64,000 nt of DNA. It comes from an uncultured Synergistales bacterium (GTDB taxonomy: Bacteria > Synergistota > Synergistia > Synergistales > Aminobacteriaceae). The first letter of the stretch is position 1. The number at the start of each line of letters is the position of its first letter. Where the stretch lies: positions 77,090 to 141,089 of the forward strand of contig CAJOCL010000005.1 of NCBI GenBank assembly GCA_905233565.1, in the 5' to 3' direction. The position numbers were made by a program, and so were the translations under genes. Below are positions 27,141 to 36,145 of the stretch, piece by piece. The notes beneath the pieces were generated by a model. That model was not told where the DNA came from. It ran no database searches and saw only the letters and a program-made list of their open reading frames with translations.

Positions 27141-29219
27141 ATGGCCATAAAAAATGTACTGCTTGAAATCGGAACGGAAGAAATACCATCGAGATTTATT
27201 CCTGATTCATTAAATGCGCTGAAAAAGAACGCTGAGGCTTCATTTTCAGCAAACAGAATAACATTCAAGGACGCAAAGACTTACGCAACACCGAGAAGGC
27301 TTGTATTAATCTTAACGGGAGTCAGCGAAAAACAGACAGAACAGGTTGATATGCTGAAAGGGCCTCCGGTTTCAACGGCTTATGACGAAAACGGCGAACT
27401 TACGAGGGCTGCAACGGGTTTCGCAAAAAGCAAGGGAGTATCTCCCGATCAGCTGAAAGAAATAGAGATCAACGGAGTTAAATATATAGCCGCTGAGATA
27501 AAACAGGAAAGCAAGGCAGCTGTTGAAGTTTTGCCCGAAATAATGAAGGGATTAATTTCCGGATTAGGATTCCCGAAGAGCATGTACTGGGACAGGTCGG
27601 GCGTAAGATTTGCGAGGCCGATACGGTGGATTACGGCACTTGCTGATGATAAAGTTATAGAATTTGAGTACGGCGGTGTTCAGTCAGGACGCAGGACGAC
27701 AGGTCATAGATTTATGGGTCATAAGGCCATAGATATAAAGGACGCTTCAGAATTTCTTGACGTTCTTTTTGACAACAGCGTAATTCTTGACCAGGAAAAA
27801 CGCCTCCAGAAAATGAAGACGGCAATAGCGGCACTTCAAAGGGATTTTGACGGGAATCTTGAAGTTGAAATGGATGCAGATATTCTTGAAGAAAATCTTT
27901 ATCTTGTTGAATATCCCGTTCCGTTTGCAGGTTCGTTTGACAAGCGTTATTTAGAAATCCCGGAGGAAGTTTTAACTACTTCAATGAAAAAAAATCAGAA
28001 GTATTTAGCCGTAAGAAATAAAGATAAAGGCGGGAAACTTGCTAATTATTTTGTCGGAGTCAGCAATAATCTTGTTCCCGACATGGGAGTTATACGCGAG
28101 GGAAATGAGAGAGTGTTGCGCGCAAGACTTGAAGATGCTGCGTTTTTCTGGGAGGAAGACAGAAAGATTCCCCTTGTTTCATATGTCGACAGGCTCAAAA
28201 ACGTAACATATCAGGAAAAACTCGGCAGCGTATACGACAAAGTCATGCTTACCCGGAAACTTGCCTTATGGTTCTGCGAAAAATACGGAATGAAAAATAT
28301 TGCCTCACTTGTTGACAGGGCGGCTTATTTATCAAAGGCTGATTTAGTTACGTCAATGGTCTTTGAATTTACTGACCTTCAGGGAGTAATGGGGCGTGAA
28401 TACGCTAAATGTGCAGGAGAAGACCCGAGAGTTTCACTCGCGCTTTATGAGCAGTATTTACCTCTGACGGCTTCGGGGATTACGCCGAGCGATGATGTCG
28501 GTGCATTGCTTGGGCTTGCCGAGAGGGTACACATAATAACCGCCTGCCATAAGGTCGGGCTTGAGCCTACGAGTACGCAGGATCCTTACGGCTTGAGACG
28601 TGCTGCGAGGTGCATAAACGAGATACTTTTTGCGAGGAAATATAATTTTGACATGGCCGAAACTGTTTCGGAGGCCTGCAGGATCAACGAAGTTGACGAC
28701 GAAATGAAAGCAAAAATACTTGATTTCATGAGACAGAGGCTGCACGGACAACTGCGCGAAAAGGGCTACGATTTTGAACTTGTAACACTTGGAATAAGCG
28801 TAGCCGGTAATGTACCGTATCAGGCCATGAAATTAATTGAGACGTTAAACAGCGTAAAATCTGAGAGCTGGTTCACGGGGCTTGCGGGTTCCGCGCTCAG
28901 GGTCAAGAATATTCTTCAGAAAAACGCTAAATCAGTTAAGGGCGTAAAACCTGATGAGGCGTTAATGACGGCTGAAGCTGAAAAGAATCTGTATTCTGAA
29001 ATTATGAGGCTTGAGAATCCTGTCCGTGAAGCTGTAAAGGCTTATGACTGGGCAGGGCTGGCAAAGATGCTCGCGGAATTGTCGCCGGTTGTTGCAAAGT
29101 TCTTTGATGACGTCATGGTCATGGATAAGGACGAAAATATAAGGAATAACAGGCTTGCGGTTCTTACGGAATGCAATAATCTTTTCCGTGAAGTCGGAGA
29201 TTTAAGCGTATTGTCGTAG
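27141..29219 (+). CDS. glyS: Glycine-tRNA ligase beta subunit
   Basis: A 692-residue beta subunit that binds tRNA-Gly together with GlyQ. Visible marks are LLEIGTEEIPSRFI at the N terminus, KRPTG-type KGPPVSTAYDENG, GFPKSMYWDRSGVRFARPIRW (split as GFPKSMYW and RFARPIRW), FVGVSNN, RDVLRARLEDAAFFWEED-like VLRARLEDAAFFWEED and the C-terminal DALR-like anticodon-binding helices with FFDDVMVMDKDENIRNNRL. Length is usual. Followed by an intrinsic terminator at 29243. Confidence 0.97.
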   Translation: MAIKNVLLEIGTEEIPSRFIPDSLNALKKNAEASFSANRITFKDAKTYATPRRLVLILTGVSEKQTEQVDMLKGPPVSTAYDENGELTRAATGFAKSKGVSPDQLKEIEINGVKYIAAEIKQESKAAVEVLPEIMKGLISGLGFPKSMYWDRSGVRFARPIRWITALADDKVIEFEYGGVQSGRRTTGHRFMGHKAIDIKDASEFLDVLFDNSVILDQEKRLQKMKTAIAALQRDFDGNLEVEMDADILEENLYLVEYPVPFAGSFDKRYLEIPEEVLTTSMKKNQKYLAVRNKDKGGKLANYFVGVSNNLVPDMGVIREGNERVLRARLEDAAFFWEEDRKIPLVSYVDRLKNVTYQEKLGSVYDKVMLTRKLALWFCEKYGMKNIASLVDRAAYLSKADLVTSMVFEFTDLQGVMGREYAKCAGEDPRVSLALYEQYLPLTASGITPSDDVGALLGLAERVHIITACHKVGLEPTSTQDPYGLRRAARCINEILFARKYNFDMAETVSEACRINEVDDEMKAKILDFMRQRLHGQLREKGYDFELVTLGISVAGNVPYQAMKLIETLNSVKSESWFTGLAGSALRVKNILQKNAKSVKGVKPDEALMTAEAEKNLYSEIMRLENPVREAVKAYDWAGLAKMLAELSPVVAKFFDDVMVMDKDENIRNNRLAVLTECNNLFREVGDLSVLS

Positions 29220-29242
29220 AGTTTTAGAGTACGTTAATGATA

Positions 29243-29275
29243 ATGCTCCTCTGAGATATGGGGAGCATTTTTTAT
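29243..29275 (+). terminator. Intrinsic terminator after glyS
   Basis: ATGCTCC (29243-29249) pairs with GGAGCAT (29262-29268) over a short AT-rich loop, followed by TTTTTTATT. Confidence 0.9.
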
Positions 29276-29289
29276 TGAGGCTTTGAGGT

Positions 29290-29295
29290 TATAAT
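29290..29295 (+). promoter_or_regulatory. Probable -10 element for the coiled-coil gene
   Basis: TATAAT lies 25 bp before the ATG at 29321, just after the glyS terminator. No convincing -35 was found. Confidence 0.45.
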
Positions 29296-29320
29296 ATTCA
29301 AAAATAAAGGAGTGATAATT

Positions 29321-30025
29321 ATGAAAATAATAATATTTACGCTGATAACGCTGCTTTTATTTGTACCGGCCTGTAATGCGGCTGTCTCTGAAGATATGAG
29401 CGTGTATCTGCGCAAAGATGTTTTTGAGGCAAAAATGGACGCTTTTATGTCTGAAATACGTTTGATGAATGAACAGACAAGGGGTGAAATTCGTGCGTTG
29501 TCCGAACGTTTGGACGGGAAAATATCGGCTTTGTCATCGAGGGTTGACGGTTTAGAATCAAAAGTCGACGCAAAAATTGACAGTTTAGAGACAAAATTAA
29601 ACACACGAATTGACGGACTCGAAGCAAAAGTCAATGCGAAAATTGACAGTCTGGAGACGAAATTAAATACACGAATTGACGGACTTGAATCAAAAGTCGA
29701 TGCAAAAATTGACGGTCTGGAAGCAAAATTAAATACACGAATGGACGGGGTTGAGGCAAAGTCAAGTACACGAATGGACGGAATCGACACGCGTATGGAC
29801 GGAATTGGTACGCGCATTGATGATTTGCGAAACGGGATATATTTATGGCTGGTAATAATAACTGCAATATTCGGATATATTGAAATCCGCCGTAAAAAGC
29901 AGGAACGTGAAGCAGCAAAGGAAATTCCTACTACTCAGTCAATAACTCTCGAAGACGTGAAAAATTTGGTCTTGCAGATGATAGAGGAAAATAATTCACG
30001 GCTAAGAAAGAGCGTTCAAGCGTGA
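29321..30025 (+). CDS. Exported membrane-anchored coiled-coil protein with hendecad repeats
   Basis: A 234-residue protein of unknown function. A signal peptide (MKIIIFTLITLLLFVPACNA) is followed by a helical region, then from residue 76 a chain of 11-residue repeats of the form K-x-x-x-[KR]-[IM]-[DE]-[SG]-[LV]-E-[TAS], alternating two variants. Such hendecads form long coiled coils. After residue 165 the repeats decay into RMDGIDTRMDGIGTR. A membrane helix (GIYLWLVIITAIFGY) and a basic cytoplasmic tail with a short helix close the protein. The overall plan, coiled coil then one membrane span, recalls small phage or competence-associated proteins but no family is recognised. The ATG at 29321 has AAGGAG eight bases upstream; the GTG at 29312 is too close to that site. 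Confidence 0.8.
   Translation: MKIIIFTLITLLLFVPACNAAVSEDMSVYLRKDVFEAKMDAFMSEIRLMNEQTRGEIRALSERLDGKISALSSRVDGLESKVDAKIDSLETKLNTRIDGLEAKVNAKIDSLETKLNTRIDGLESKVDAKIDGLEAKLNTRMDGVEAKSSTRMDGIDTRMDGIGTRIDDLRNGIYLWLVIITAIFGYIEIRRKKQEREAAKEIPTTQSITLEDVKNLVLQMIEENNSRLRKSVQA
29546..29824 (+). repeat. Tandem 66-bp repeats inside the coiled-coil gene
   Basis: Three near-identical 66-bp units start at 29546, 29612 and 29678, each coding two hendecads (start GACGG, end ACACGAATT). A fourth unit from 29744 is degenerate. Third-position differences between copies show they are not an assembly collapse. Copy number could vary by recombination without breaking the frame. Confidence 0.9.
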
Positions 30026-30051
30026 AAAAATCATAATTTCATTGATTATGA

Positions 30052-30087
30052 AAAAGACGACCCCGATTAATGAGGCCGTCTTTTATT
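30052..30087 (+). terminator. Intrinsic terminator after the coiled-coil gene
   Basis: AAGACG (30054-30059) pairs with CGTCTT (30077-30082), extended by CC/GG after one mismatch, followed by TTTATT. The remaining 130 bp up to the convergent peptidase gene hold only a 7-bp inverted repeat (AAGGAAT/ATTCCTT, about 30177-30208) without a U-tract. Confidence 0.8.
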
Positions 30088-30218
30088 ATGACGATATTAC
30101 CTTGTTTTTTGCGGATAGTATGTAGCTCCATGCAGATATGAATTGTTCTGACTGCTTAGAGTGGTAGAGGAATACAAGGAATAATGAATCGTTTCCTGCA
30201 TTCCTTACATCATGTAAA

Positions 30219-33200
30219 TTATTTCTTCATAAAGAACATTCCTGCCAAGAAAATCATTATGCTCCAAGTTCCAACATCACAGCCTCCGCTTTGACTTTCA
30301 TTTTCGTGTATTGTGGCGACAACGGGAGCGTAGAACCTTCCGGCGGTAAAGTCAGCGGAGAGTCTAACAACGTCAGTTGAATCTGTGAATGTGAATGATG
30401 CATCGAGATCTTCAGAGTCCGCAAGAAGCACTAGCGGTAAGCCTTCCGGTGGAGTCACGTTGAGCTGTACGGTGAATGAATATGTGCCTGTGGCTGATGG
30501 AGTGAAGGCCGGGAGGACTGCTAGGATTACGGTGGAGTCGTTCGCCGATGATAAGCCAGATTGTGAGGCGGGAGGGGCATAGGCTGATGACATTGCGCTT
30601 GAAGGCCAAGTTATGATTACGCCGTTGTCGCAGTAAACATCGTTGCGATCAATGTTAGGGCAACTGCTAAGGTCTAAGGCTGTAAGCTGATTTTCTTTGC
30701 ACCAAAGTCTTCGCAAAGCAGTATCATTGCTCACATTCAGCGTAGTAAGTCTGTTGCCCGTACAGCCCAGAGTCTCCAGTTTGGTTTTGTTGCTCACATC
30801 TAATGCGGTAAGTTGATTATCATAGCAATATAATTGCTGCAAGGCGGTACATTCGCTTACATTTAGTGAAGCCAGCTTGTTATAGGAGCAATCAAGAATC
30901 CACAAAGCGGTACACCCGCTGATATTCAAAGTGGCAAGCTGGTTTTCTCCACATGATAGCTCCTGCAGGTCAGTACAACCGCTCACATCCAAGTCTGTCA
31001 AGTTATTCCCTTCGCAGACTAGGGTTTTCAGGTTTACGAAATACTTAATTCCTTGCAATGAGTTAATACCATAGTAGCCATAGTGGAATACATTTATTTC
31101 TGTCGTATTTTCTATTTCTGTTCTGCTGAGAATGCCGTCTTTGTCTGTGTCAATTTCTTCGCTGATATACCTGCGAAACAGCTCATCCGGGAAATGCGCC
31201 TCATCAATCGGAATATTTTCCAAAACGACATCATCTGAGGCGGGAATATCATCCGAAACAGGAATATCCTCGCTCTCAGGCTCAAGTGTCAAGTCCTGTA
31301 TAACATCACCCAAATGGATAACTATTTCAACGGAGTTGGACTTATACTTTTCCTTTGAAGCCGTTACTGTGTAAGTTCCAATTTCTTGTCCTGTGAGATC
31401 GAAATAATACAGCCCGTTTACGTCTGTTGTGGTTGATTTCAGATTTTTATCGCTGCCTGTCCTGCGAACCCTGACAGCTGCTCCGGCTATGTATGAGTTG
31501 TCGGAAGCGTTCCGAATTGTTCCGCTAAGTGAAATCTCAGAAGGAGTCAGAGTCTTGTCCGCGCTCACATCTTCAGATGACACTATTGCGACATCAATGG
31601 ACTCTGAAATATAGCCGGTCTTGTCGAAACTCAGGATATATTTTCCTGCTTCAAGCGATATTGCGTATTTCCCTTGAGCGTCAGTAAATGTTCTTCCAGC
31701 CAGTACAGACTTGATTTTGCCGTTCCGTAGTTTTTTCTCGGAGGCTGTTACGCTGACACCTTCAAGCACTTTGTTCGGATCTGTTTTGTCCCTGACAGTG
31801 CCGTATATTGTTCCGAAATTTGCATCTTGAGCCTCGATCCCAACTTTATCAAAAGCGGCTTTGATTGCAGCGAGTTTTTCGGCGGACAAGTTGATTTTCA
31901 TCGCAGCCCAGATTACGCACCTTCGGACATCATAGAAATTTGAGGTAGCGTCAAGTCCCATGTGCATAGACTCGTACCAGACTTTTCCAAGTTCGTCCCA
32001 AGTCAGGCCGTTTGCAGGATTATTATCCTTGTGCATGAGGTAGGCAACATGACCAACGAATAATAATCCGAACAAGTGTGCATCTTGCTTAGGATTTTTT
32101 TTGAGAACTTTTAGTTGGTATCCTGCCAACGAGTTTTCGTTATATGGATTTGCTAAGTCTCTGTAGCACTCGAAATTTTCTCCGTATGCCACGATACCTG
32201 AATACCCGCCATGTCGCCAATCTTCTGCTTTTATGCAGGCGAATATATCAGCATATCCTTCATTTAAACTGCTGACATAAATATTGTTAGTACCAGCAAG
32301 ACAGCAAGAAGCAATGTATTGCAACACGGCATGAGTCGTTTCATGCGTCAGAACCTCAATGTCAAATGCTTCGGTGTACCTGTAATCGTCTTTTTTATCC
32401 GTGATCCATAACTGTTGGAGTCCGTGATTCCAAGCGGCATTACTTTTTCCGATGCTGAGTTTTAACCCTTTAAGGATTTCTAAATCATAGGCGTGAACAA
32501 TAACTTCGACCTTTCCGCCTTTGCCGTCAAGAGAATCTCTGCCGAAACGGTTTTTCCACCACTTCATAATGTCTCGCATATTAGTGTACGCGGACACTGC
32601 TACGGGATCATTCCAAGTGTTGGTAAGACTTTTAACAGGGGACAAAATATTCTCTTTAATTTCAACATGGAGTTTGGGATCATACATTACATAATGGATA
32701 CTGCTTGTGCGTCTGTGTATTTCTATTTTTCGTAAAACATCAAAGCTGACCGTGTCTCCGGATTCATTTTTCCCATCTGCGCTCACAGTGTTGAACGCCA
32801 TGTTTGACATGTTTATGATTATCTGTCCCGTATCAGCATTCACTAACACATCATCATCAGCGTATTCACTTCCTGATGTTCCGTAAACTCTCACGACATA
32901 CGCATAAACGGGTTTATCCGCGTAATCCTCAAGAGAATACACTATACGTTCTGTGCGCTCCGTATCAATCTCAACATCTCCTGAATACGCAGAGGCAACA
33001 ATAGACTCAGCCTGCGAGGCCGTAAGATTAATCTTCATGTCCGCGCTGTCAAGAATATTTGACGCAAGAATGCTCGAATGCATGAAATCTCCCCTGCCTG
33101 AAGCATTAACAGAGGCCATCAAACTGCGCCCGTATACTTTCACGCCTTTGTACATTTGCTGGAACGAGTATTCAGCCCCGTAACTGTTGGAAGTTGCGAG

Positions 33201-34073
33201 AAATGTTTTAAGCTCTTTATCTGGACTCCTCATCCCAAGTTCATCACGGAGAACCGTAACAGCATCGAGAGCATCATCGGCATTCCGAATATCAAAGCTG
33301 ACGTACTGCCCCTCAATTTCTGTAATATCTCCAGAATCATTGCGTGTTATCCCGATGTCTCCGCTTGAGGCTTCCTCAATGCTTAGTACTTTGATTGCGC
33401 TGTTATCTCGTGTGCGTCTGCGGATTACCCGAAGCTCAAACGTCTTAGGCTCTGCTGATTTCCCGTTGTAACTTGCCGTTGCCGTCAATGTTACGTCTGT
33501 GTCTTCAGCCTGCCTCGTTACAGTACCGTCCGTAGCTACTGCCCCCGAACTGCTTGACCACGAAATATCCGCGCTGTTAATTTTTGTAGGGAGCGTCAGA
33601 TTTTGTGTAACGTATTTCGGGTTGTCGCCGTCAGCATAACCTATGACGATTTCGCTGAGAGAGTATTCGGCAATGAAAATGTCAGTGTCAAGCCACCGTG
33701 CATAAAGCGTAATATCCTGCGTAACCTTGTCCCCGTTTTCGCCGAACTTGAATAAAACCGTGCGCCCTTTGTCCTTGAACCAGCCTGAAAACACATAACC
33801 TTCTTTTACAGGGTTTTCAGGTTTCGTTACTGTACCGCCCGCAGGGACTTTCTGACTTGTTACGCTGCTTCCGCCGTCTGAGTCAAATGTTACGGTGTAA
33901 TATATCTGACTCTGGTCTGGTACGGGGGTAACGTCAGGACTTTGATTCGGTGTCGGATCATTATTGACGCTTACCTCACTTCCGCTGCTTCCTCCGCAGC
34001 CGCCTGTACACATTACGGCTGTGAAAAGGAGCATACCCAACATGAATAACGCGAAAAACTTACGATTATACAT
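30219..34073 (-). CDS. Large secreted thermolysin-type metallopeptidase with InlB repeat, carboxypeptidase-regulatory-like and leucine-rich repeats, and Synergist-CTERM-like tail
   Basis: A 1284-residue exported multidomain protein. Order: signal sequence with Cys22/Cys26 (possible lipoprotein); an InlB/Listeria-Bacteroides repeat (about 57-128, VTFDSDGGS...GWF..LYARW); an Ig-like strand region (135-215); an FTP/PepSY-type propeptide (230-420); an M4-like gluzincin domain with zinc motif H577-E-T-T-H581 and third ligand Glu605 in NEGYAD; two carboxypeptidase-regulatory-like beta domains (about 775-945); a calcium-loop-like DTDKDGILS; five leucine-rich repeats of the L..L.V..CT.L..L.C..N.L type (about 1030-1150); and a C-terminal SGGCDVG, helix and KK. 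It is likely a surface protease displayed to host or microbial targets. ATG behind AGGAGGCA. Confidence 0.9.
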   Translation of the reverse strand: MYNRKFFALFMLGMLLFTAVMCTGGCGGSSGSEVSVNNDPTPNQSPDVTPVPDQSQIYYTVTFDSDGGSSVTSQKVPAGGTVTKPENPVKEGYVFSGWFKDKGRTVLFKFGENGDKVTQDITLYARWLDTDIFIAEYSLSEIVIGYADGDNPKYVTQNLTLPTKINSADISWSSSSGAVATDGTVTRQAEDTDVTLTATASYNGKSAEPKTFELRVIRRRTRDNSAIKVLSIEEASSGDIGITRNDSGDITEIEGQYVSFDIRNADDALDAVTVLRDELGMRSPDKELKTFLATSNSYGAEYSFQQMYKGVKVYGRSLMASVNASGRGDFMHSSILASNILDSADMKINLTASQAESIVASAYSGDVEIDTERTERIVYSLEDYADKPVYAYVVRVYGTSGSEYADDDVLVNADTGQIIINMSNMAFNTVSADGKNESGDTVSFDVLRKIEIHRRTSSIHYVMYDPKLHVEIKENILSPVKSLTNTWNDPVAVSAYTNMRDIMKWWKNRFGRDSLDGKGGKVEVIVHAYDLEILKGLKLSIGKSNAAWNHGLQQLWITDKKDDYRYTEAFDIEVLTHETTHAVLQYIASCCLAGTNNIYVSSLNEGYADIFACIKAEDWRHGGYSGIVAYGENFECYRDLANPYNENSLAGYQLKVLKKNPKQDAHLFGLLFVGHVAYLMHKDNNPANGLTWDELGKVWYESMHMGLDATSNFYDVRRCVIWAAMKINLSAEKLAAIKAAFDKVGIEAQDANFGTIYGTVRDKTDPNKVLEGVSVTASEKKLRNGKIKSVLAGRTFTDAQGKYAISLEAGKYILSFDKTGYISESIDVAIVSSEDVSADKTLTPSEISLSGTIRNASDNSYIAGAAVRVRRTGSDKNLKSTTTDVNGLYYFDLTGQEIGTYTVTASKEKYKSNSVEIVIHLGDVIQDLTLEPESEDIPVSDDIPASDDVVLENIPIDEAHFPDELFRRYISEEIDTDKDGILSRTEIENTTEINVFHYGYYGINSLQGIKYFVNLKTLVCEGNNLTDLDVSGCTDLQELSCGENQLATLNISGCTALWILDCSYNKLASLNVSECTALQQLYCYDNQLTALDVSNKTKLETLGCTGNRLTTLNVSNDTALRRLWCKENQLTALDLSSCPNIDRNDVYCDNGVIITWPSSAMSSAYAPPASQSGLSSANDSTVILAVLPAFTPSATGTYSFTVQLNVTPPEGLPLVLLADSEDLDASFTFTDSTDVVRLSADFTAGRFYAPVVATIHENESQSGGCDVGTWSIMIFLAGMFFMKK

Positions 34074-34142
34074 ATTATGTTGCCTCCTGTTTGGTTTTGC
34101 TGAAATAAAGATAACACATGACCAATCCCCTCCGCCTTATGA

Positions 34143-34148
34143 TATAAT
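34143..34148 (+). promoter_or_regulatory. -10 element of candidate small RNA
   Basis: A perfect TATAAT. Transcription would start near 34155, a few bases before the first paired base of the folded element at 34159. The best -35 match (ATGACC, 34118-34123) is weak and at 19 bp. Confidence 0.55.
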
Positions 34149-34154
34149 TGAAGC

Positions 34155-34247
34155 GTAAAATAAGGGGATAGGAGTAAGCAACTCCTGTCATGTGCGAAAC
34201 TATATTTTCAGCAGATTTATTATAGCACATCCCTTATTATTTTTTTA
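34155..34247 (+). ncRNA. Candidate three-way-junction small RNA with its own terminator
   Basis: Between the metallopeptidase and lepA lies a compact fold. P1: AATAAGGG (34159-34166) with CCCTTATT (34231-34238), 8 bp. P2: AGGAGT (34170-34175) with ACTCCT (34181-34186), 5-nt loop. P3: ATGTGC (34190-34195) with GCACAT (34225-34230), enclosing GAAA and a possible CTATA/TATAG extension. Joining strands are GAT and GTC. The P1 3' strand runs into ATTATTTTTTTATG, so P1 doubles as terminator stem. All pairs are Watson-Crick. The promoter is placed just upstream. It does not match a riboswitch or housekeeping RNA that I recognise. A lepA leader is less likely, as the U-tract ends 95 bp before lepA. 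Confidence 0.6.
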
Positions 34248-34342
34248 TGCCAATTTCAATTTTCATATAAAAATCATCATTCCTTGAAAATTTCTCCAAG
34301 ACGCTGAAGAAACAATGATATTATTCTCCTTGAGGTGAAAGA

Positions 34343-36145
34343 ATGAACAACATACGAAACTTTTGCATAATAGCTCATATAGATCATGGGAAATCAACGC
34401 TGGCCGACAGACTTTTAGAATTAACCGGCACTATATCATCACGCGACATGAAGGCTCAAATCCTCGACAGCCTCACTCTTGAACGCGAACGGGGAATAAC
34501 AATAAAACTTGTACCCGTAAGAATGGATTACACGGCCAAAGACGGAAAGAAATATATATTAAATCTTATAGACACTCCCGGACACGTTGATTTTGCCTAT
34601 GAAGTATCGCGCTCACTGGCTGCCTGTGAAGGTGCATTGCTTGTTGTCGATGCAACTCAGGGCGTTGAAGCTCAGACAGTCGCTAACGCATATCAGGCTA
34701 TCGAGCAGGGATTAGAGATTTTGCCCGTCATAAACAAAATAGATTTACCCTCAGCAAGGCCGGATAACGCAAAGCAGGAAATTTCTGACGTTGTAGGCCT
34801 TGATGCCTCCGATGCAGTTTTGACAAGCGCGAAAACAGGTCAGGGCGTTGATGATATTCTTGAACGCATAGTAAAAGACATTCCGTCACCCAAGGGAGAT
34901 TCAGGCGCACCCCTTCAGGCTTTAATTTTCGACTCGGTTTATGACAATTACAGGGGCGTTATATGCTATGTCCGTGTTATTAACGGCAGCATTAAATCAG
35001 GACAGAATATCATGTTCATGTCAAACGGAATAACTTACCCCGTCAATGAAGCAGGAGTTTTCAAGCCCGGTTTTACGCCGGTAAGCGAACTGAAAGCCGG
35101 TGAAGTAGGTTACATAACTGCCAGTATTAAAACTTTGGCTGAAGCTCAGGTAGGCGATACGGTAACTGACGCAAACAATCCCGCCTCCTCGCCTCTTCCG
35201 GGCTATAAGCGCGTTAAAAGCGTGGTATTCTGCGGATTTTACCCTGTTGAACGCGACAATTACCCTCAGTTGCGTGACGCACTCGAAAAATTATGCCTGA
35301 ATGATTCAGCCGTTACTTATGAGCCTGAAAGTTCAGAGGCTTTAGGCTTTGGATTCAGGTGCGGTTTTCTTGGACTTTTACATATGGACGTAGTACGCGA
35401 GAGGCTGCGCGAGGAGTACGGCGTTGAACTTGTAGCAACTGCCCCTAACGTAATATATGAAGTTGTTAAAACTTCAGGTGATGTTATAGAGGCTCACAGG
35501 CCGTCAGATTTTCCGGATCCTTCAGAGATTCTTGAAATCAGGGAGCCTTATATAAAACTTTCTGTATTTATGCCTTCTGAATTTACGGGGCGTGTAATGC
35601 AGTTGGTACAGGACAAGCGCGGAACATATAAATCAATGGATTATATTACTCCTGAACGTGTAAGGCTTGTTTATGAGATGCCTTTATCAGAATTTATTGT
35701 AGACTTTCACGACAAATTGAAATCACAGACTAGGGGTTATGCATCTCTTGATTATGAGCTTATAGGGTTAAAGGCTAGCGAATTAGTGAGGGTTGATATT
35801 CTTGTGAACGGTGAGGCCGCTGATGCTTTTTCGTTCATATGCCATAAAGATCAGGCATATAATCGCGGCCATGCAGTAGTTACGAAATTGAAGGAGCTGA
35901 TACCGTCACAATTATTTGAAATACCGATACAGGCATCAATAGGCCGCCGCGTAATAGTCCGCGTAAATGTCCGTGCATTGCGCAAAGATGTATTGGCAAA
36001 GTGTTACGGGGGAGATATTACGAGGAAGCGCAAACTTCTCGAAAAACAAAAAGAGGGCAAGAAACGTATGAAGCAGATCGGAAAAGTTTCAATACCTCAG
36101 GAGGCATTTTTAGCGTTTATGCAGGTTGACTCAGGTGAAAAGTAA
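34343..36145 (+). CDS. lepA: Translation elongation factor 4 (LepA)
   Basis: A 600-residue GTPase that binds ribosomes and affects back-translocation or 30S maturation. G1 is [16 protein letters not shown]2 region RERGITIK (ERERGITI), G3 DTPGHVDF, G4 NKIDLP, G5 SAKTG. The LepA-specific C-terminal domain is present with the [20 protein letters not shown] stretch and the closing [12 protein letters not shown]. Length is exactly that of the family. ATG behind TTGAGGTGAAAGA. It overlaps hemW by 20 bp. Confidence 0.97.
   Translation: MNNIRNFCIIAHIDHGKSTLADRLLELTGTISSRDMKAQILDSLTLERERGITIKLVPVRMDYTAKDGKKYILNLIDTPGHVDFAYEVSRSLAACEGALLVVDATQGVEAQTVANAYQAIEQGLEILPVINKIDLPSARPDNAKQEISDVVGLDASDAVLTSAKTGQGVDDILERIVKDIPSPKGDSGAPLQALIFDSVYDNYRGVICYVRVINGSIKSGQNIMFMSNGITYPVNEAGVFKPGFTPVSELKAGEVGYITASIKTLAEAQVGDTVTDANNPASSPLPGYKRVKSVVFCGFYPVERDNYPQLRDALEKLCLNDSAVTYEPESSEALGFGFRCGFLGLLHMDVVRERLREEYGVELVATAPNVIYEVVKTSGDVIEAHRPSDFPDPSEILEIREPYIKLSVFMPSEFTGRVMQLVQDKRGTYKSMDYITPERVRLVYEMPLSEFIVDFHDKLKSQTRGYASLDYELIGLKASELVRVDILVNGEAADAFSFICHKDQAYNRGHAVVTKLKELIPSQLFEIPIQASIGRRVIVRVNVRALRKDVLAKCYGGDITRKRKLLEKQKEGKKRMKQIGKVSIPQEAFLAFMQVDSGEK

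Noticed and set aside
29272-29817. A 181-codon minus-strand frame with repeats of Ser, Ile and Arg.
   Set aside because: It is the antisense of the 66-bp repeat region. The plus-strand frame has a signal peptide, coiled coil and ribosome site.
34155-34247. Hammerhead or known riboswitch identity for the three-way junction.
   Set aside because: The CTGATGA core is missing, and no purine, TPP, fluoride or Mn riboswitch consensus matches, so it is left unnamed.
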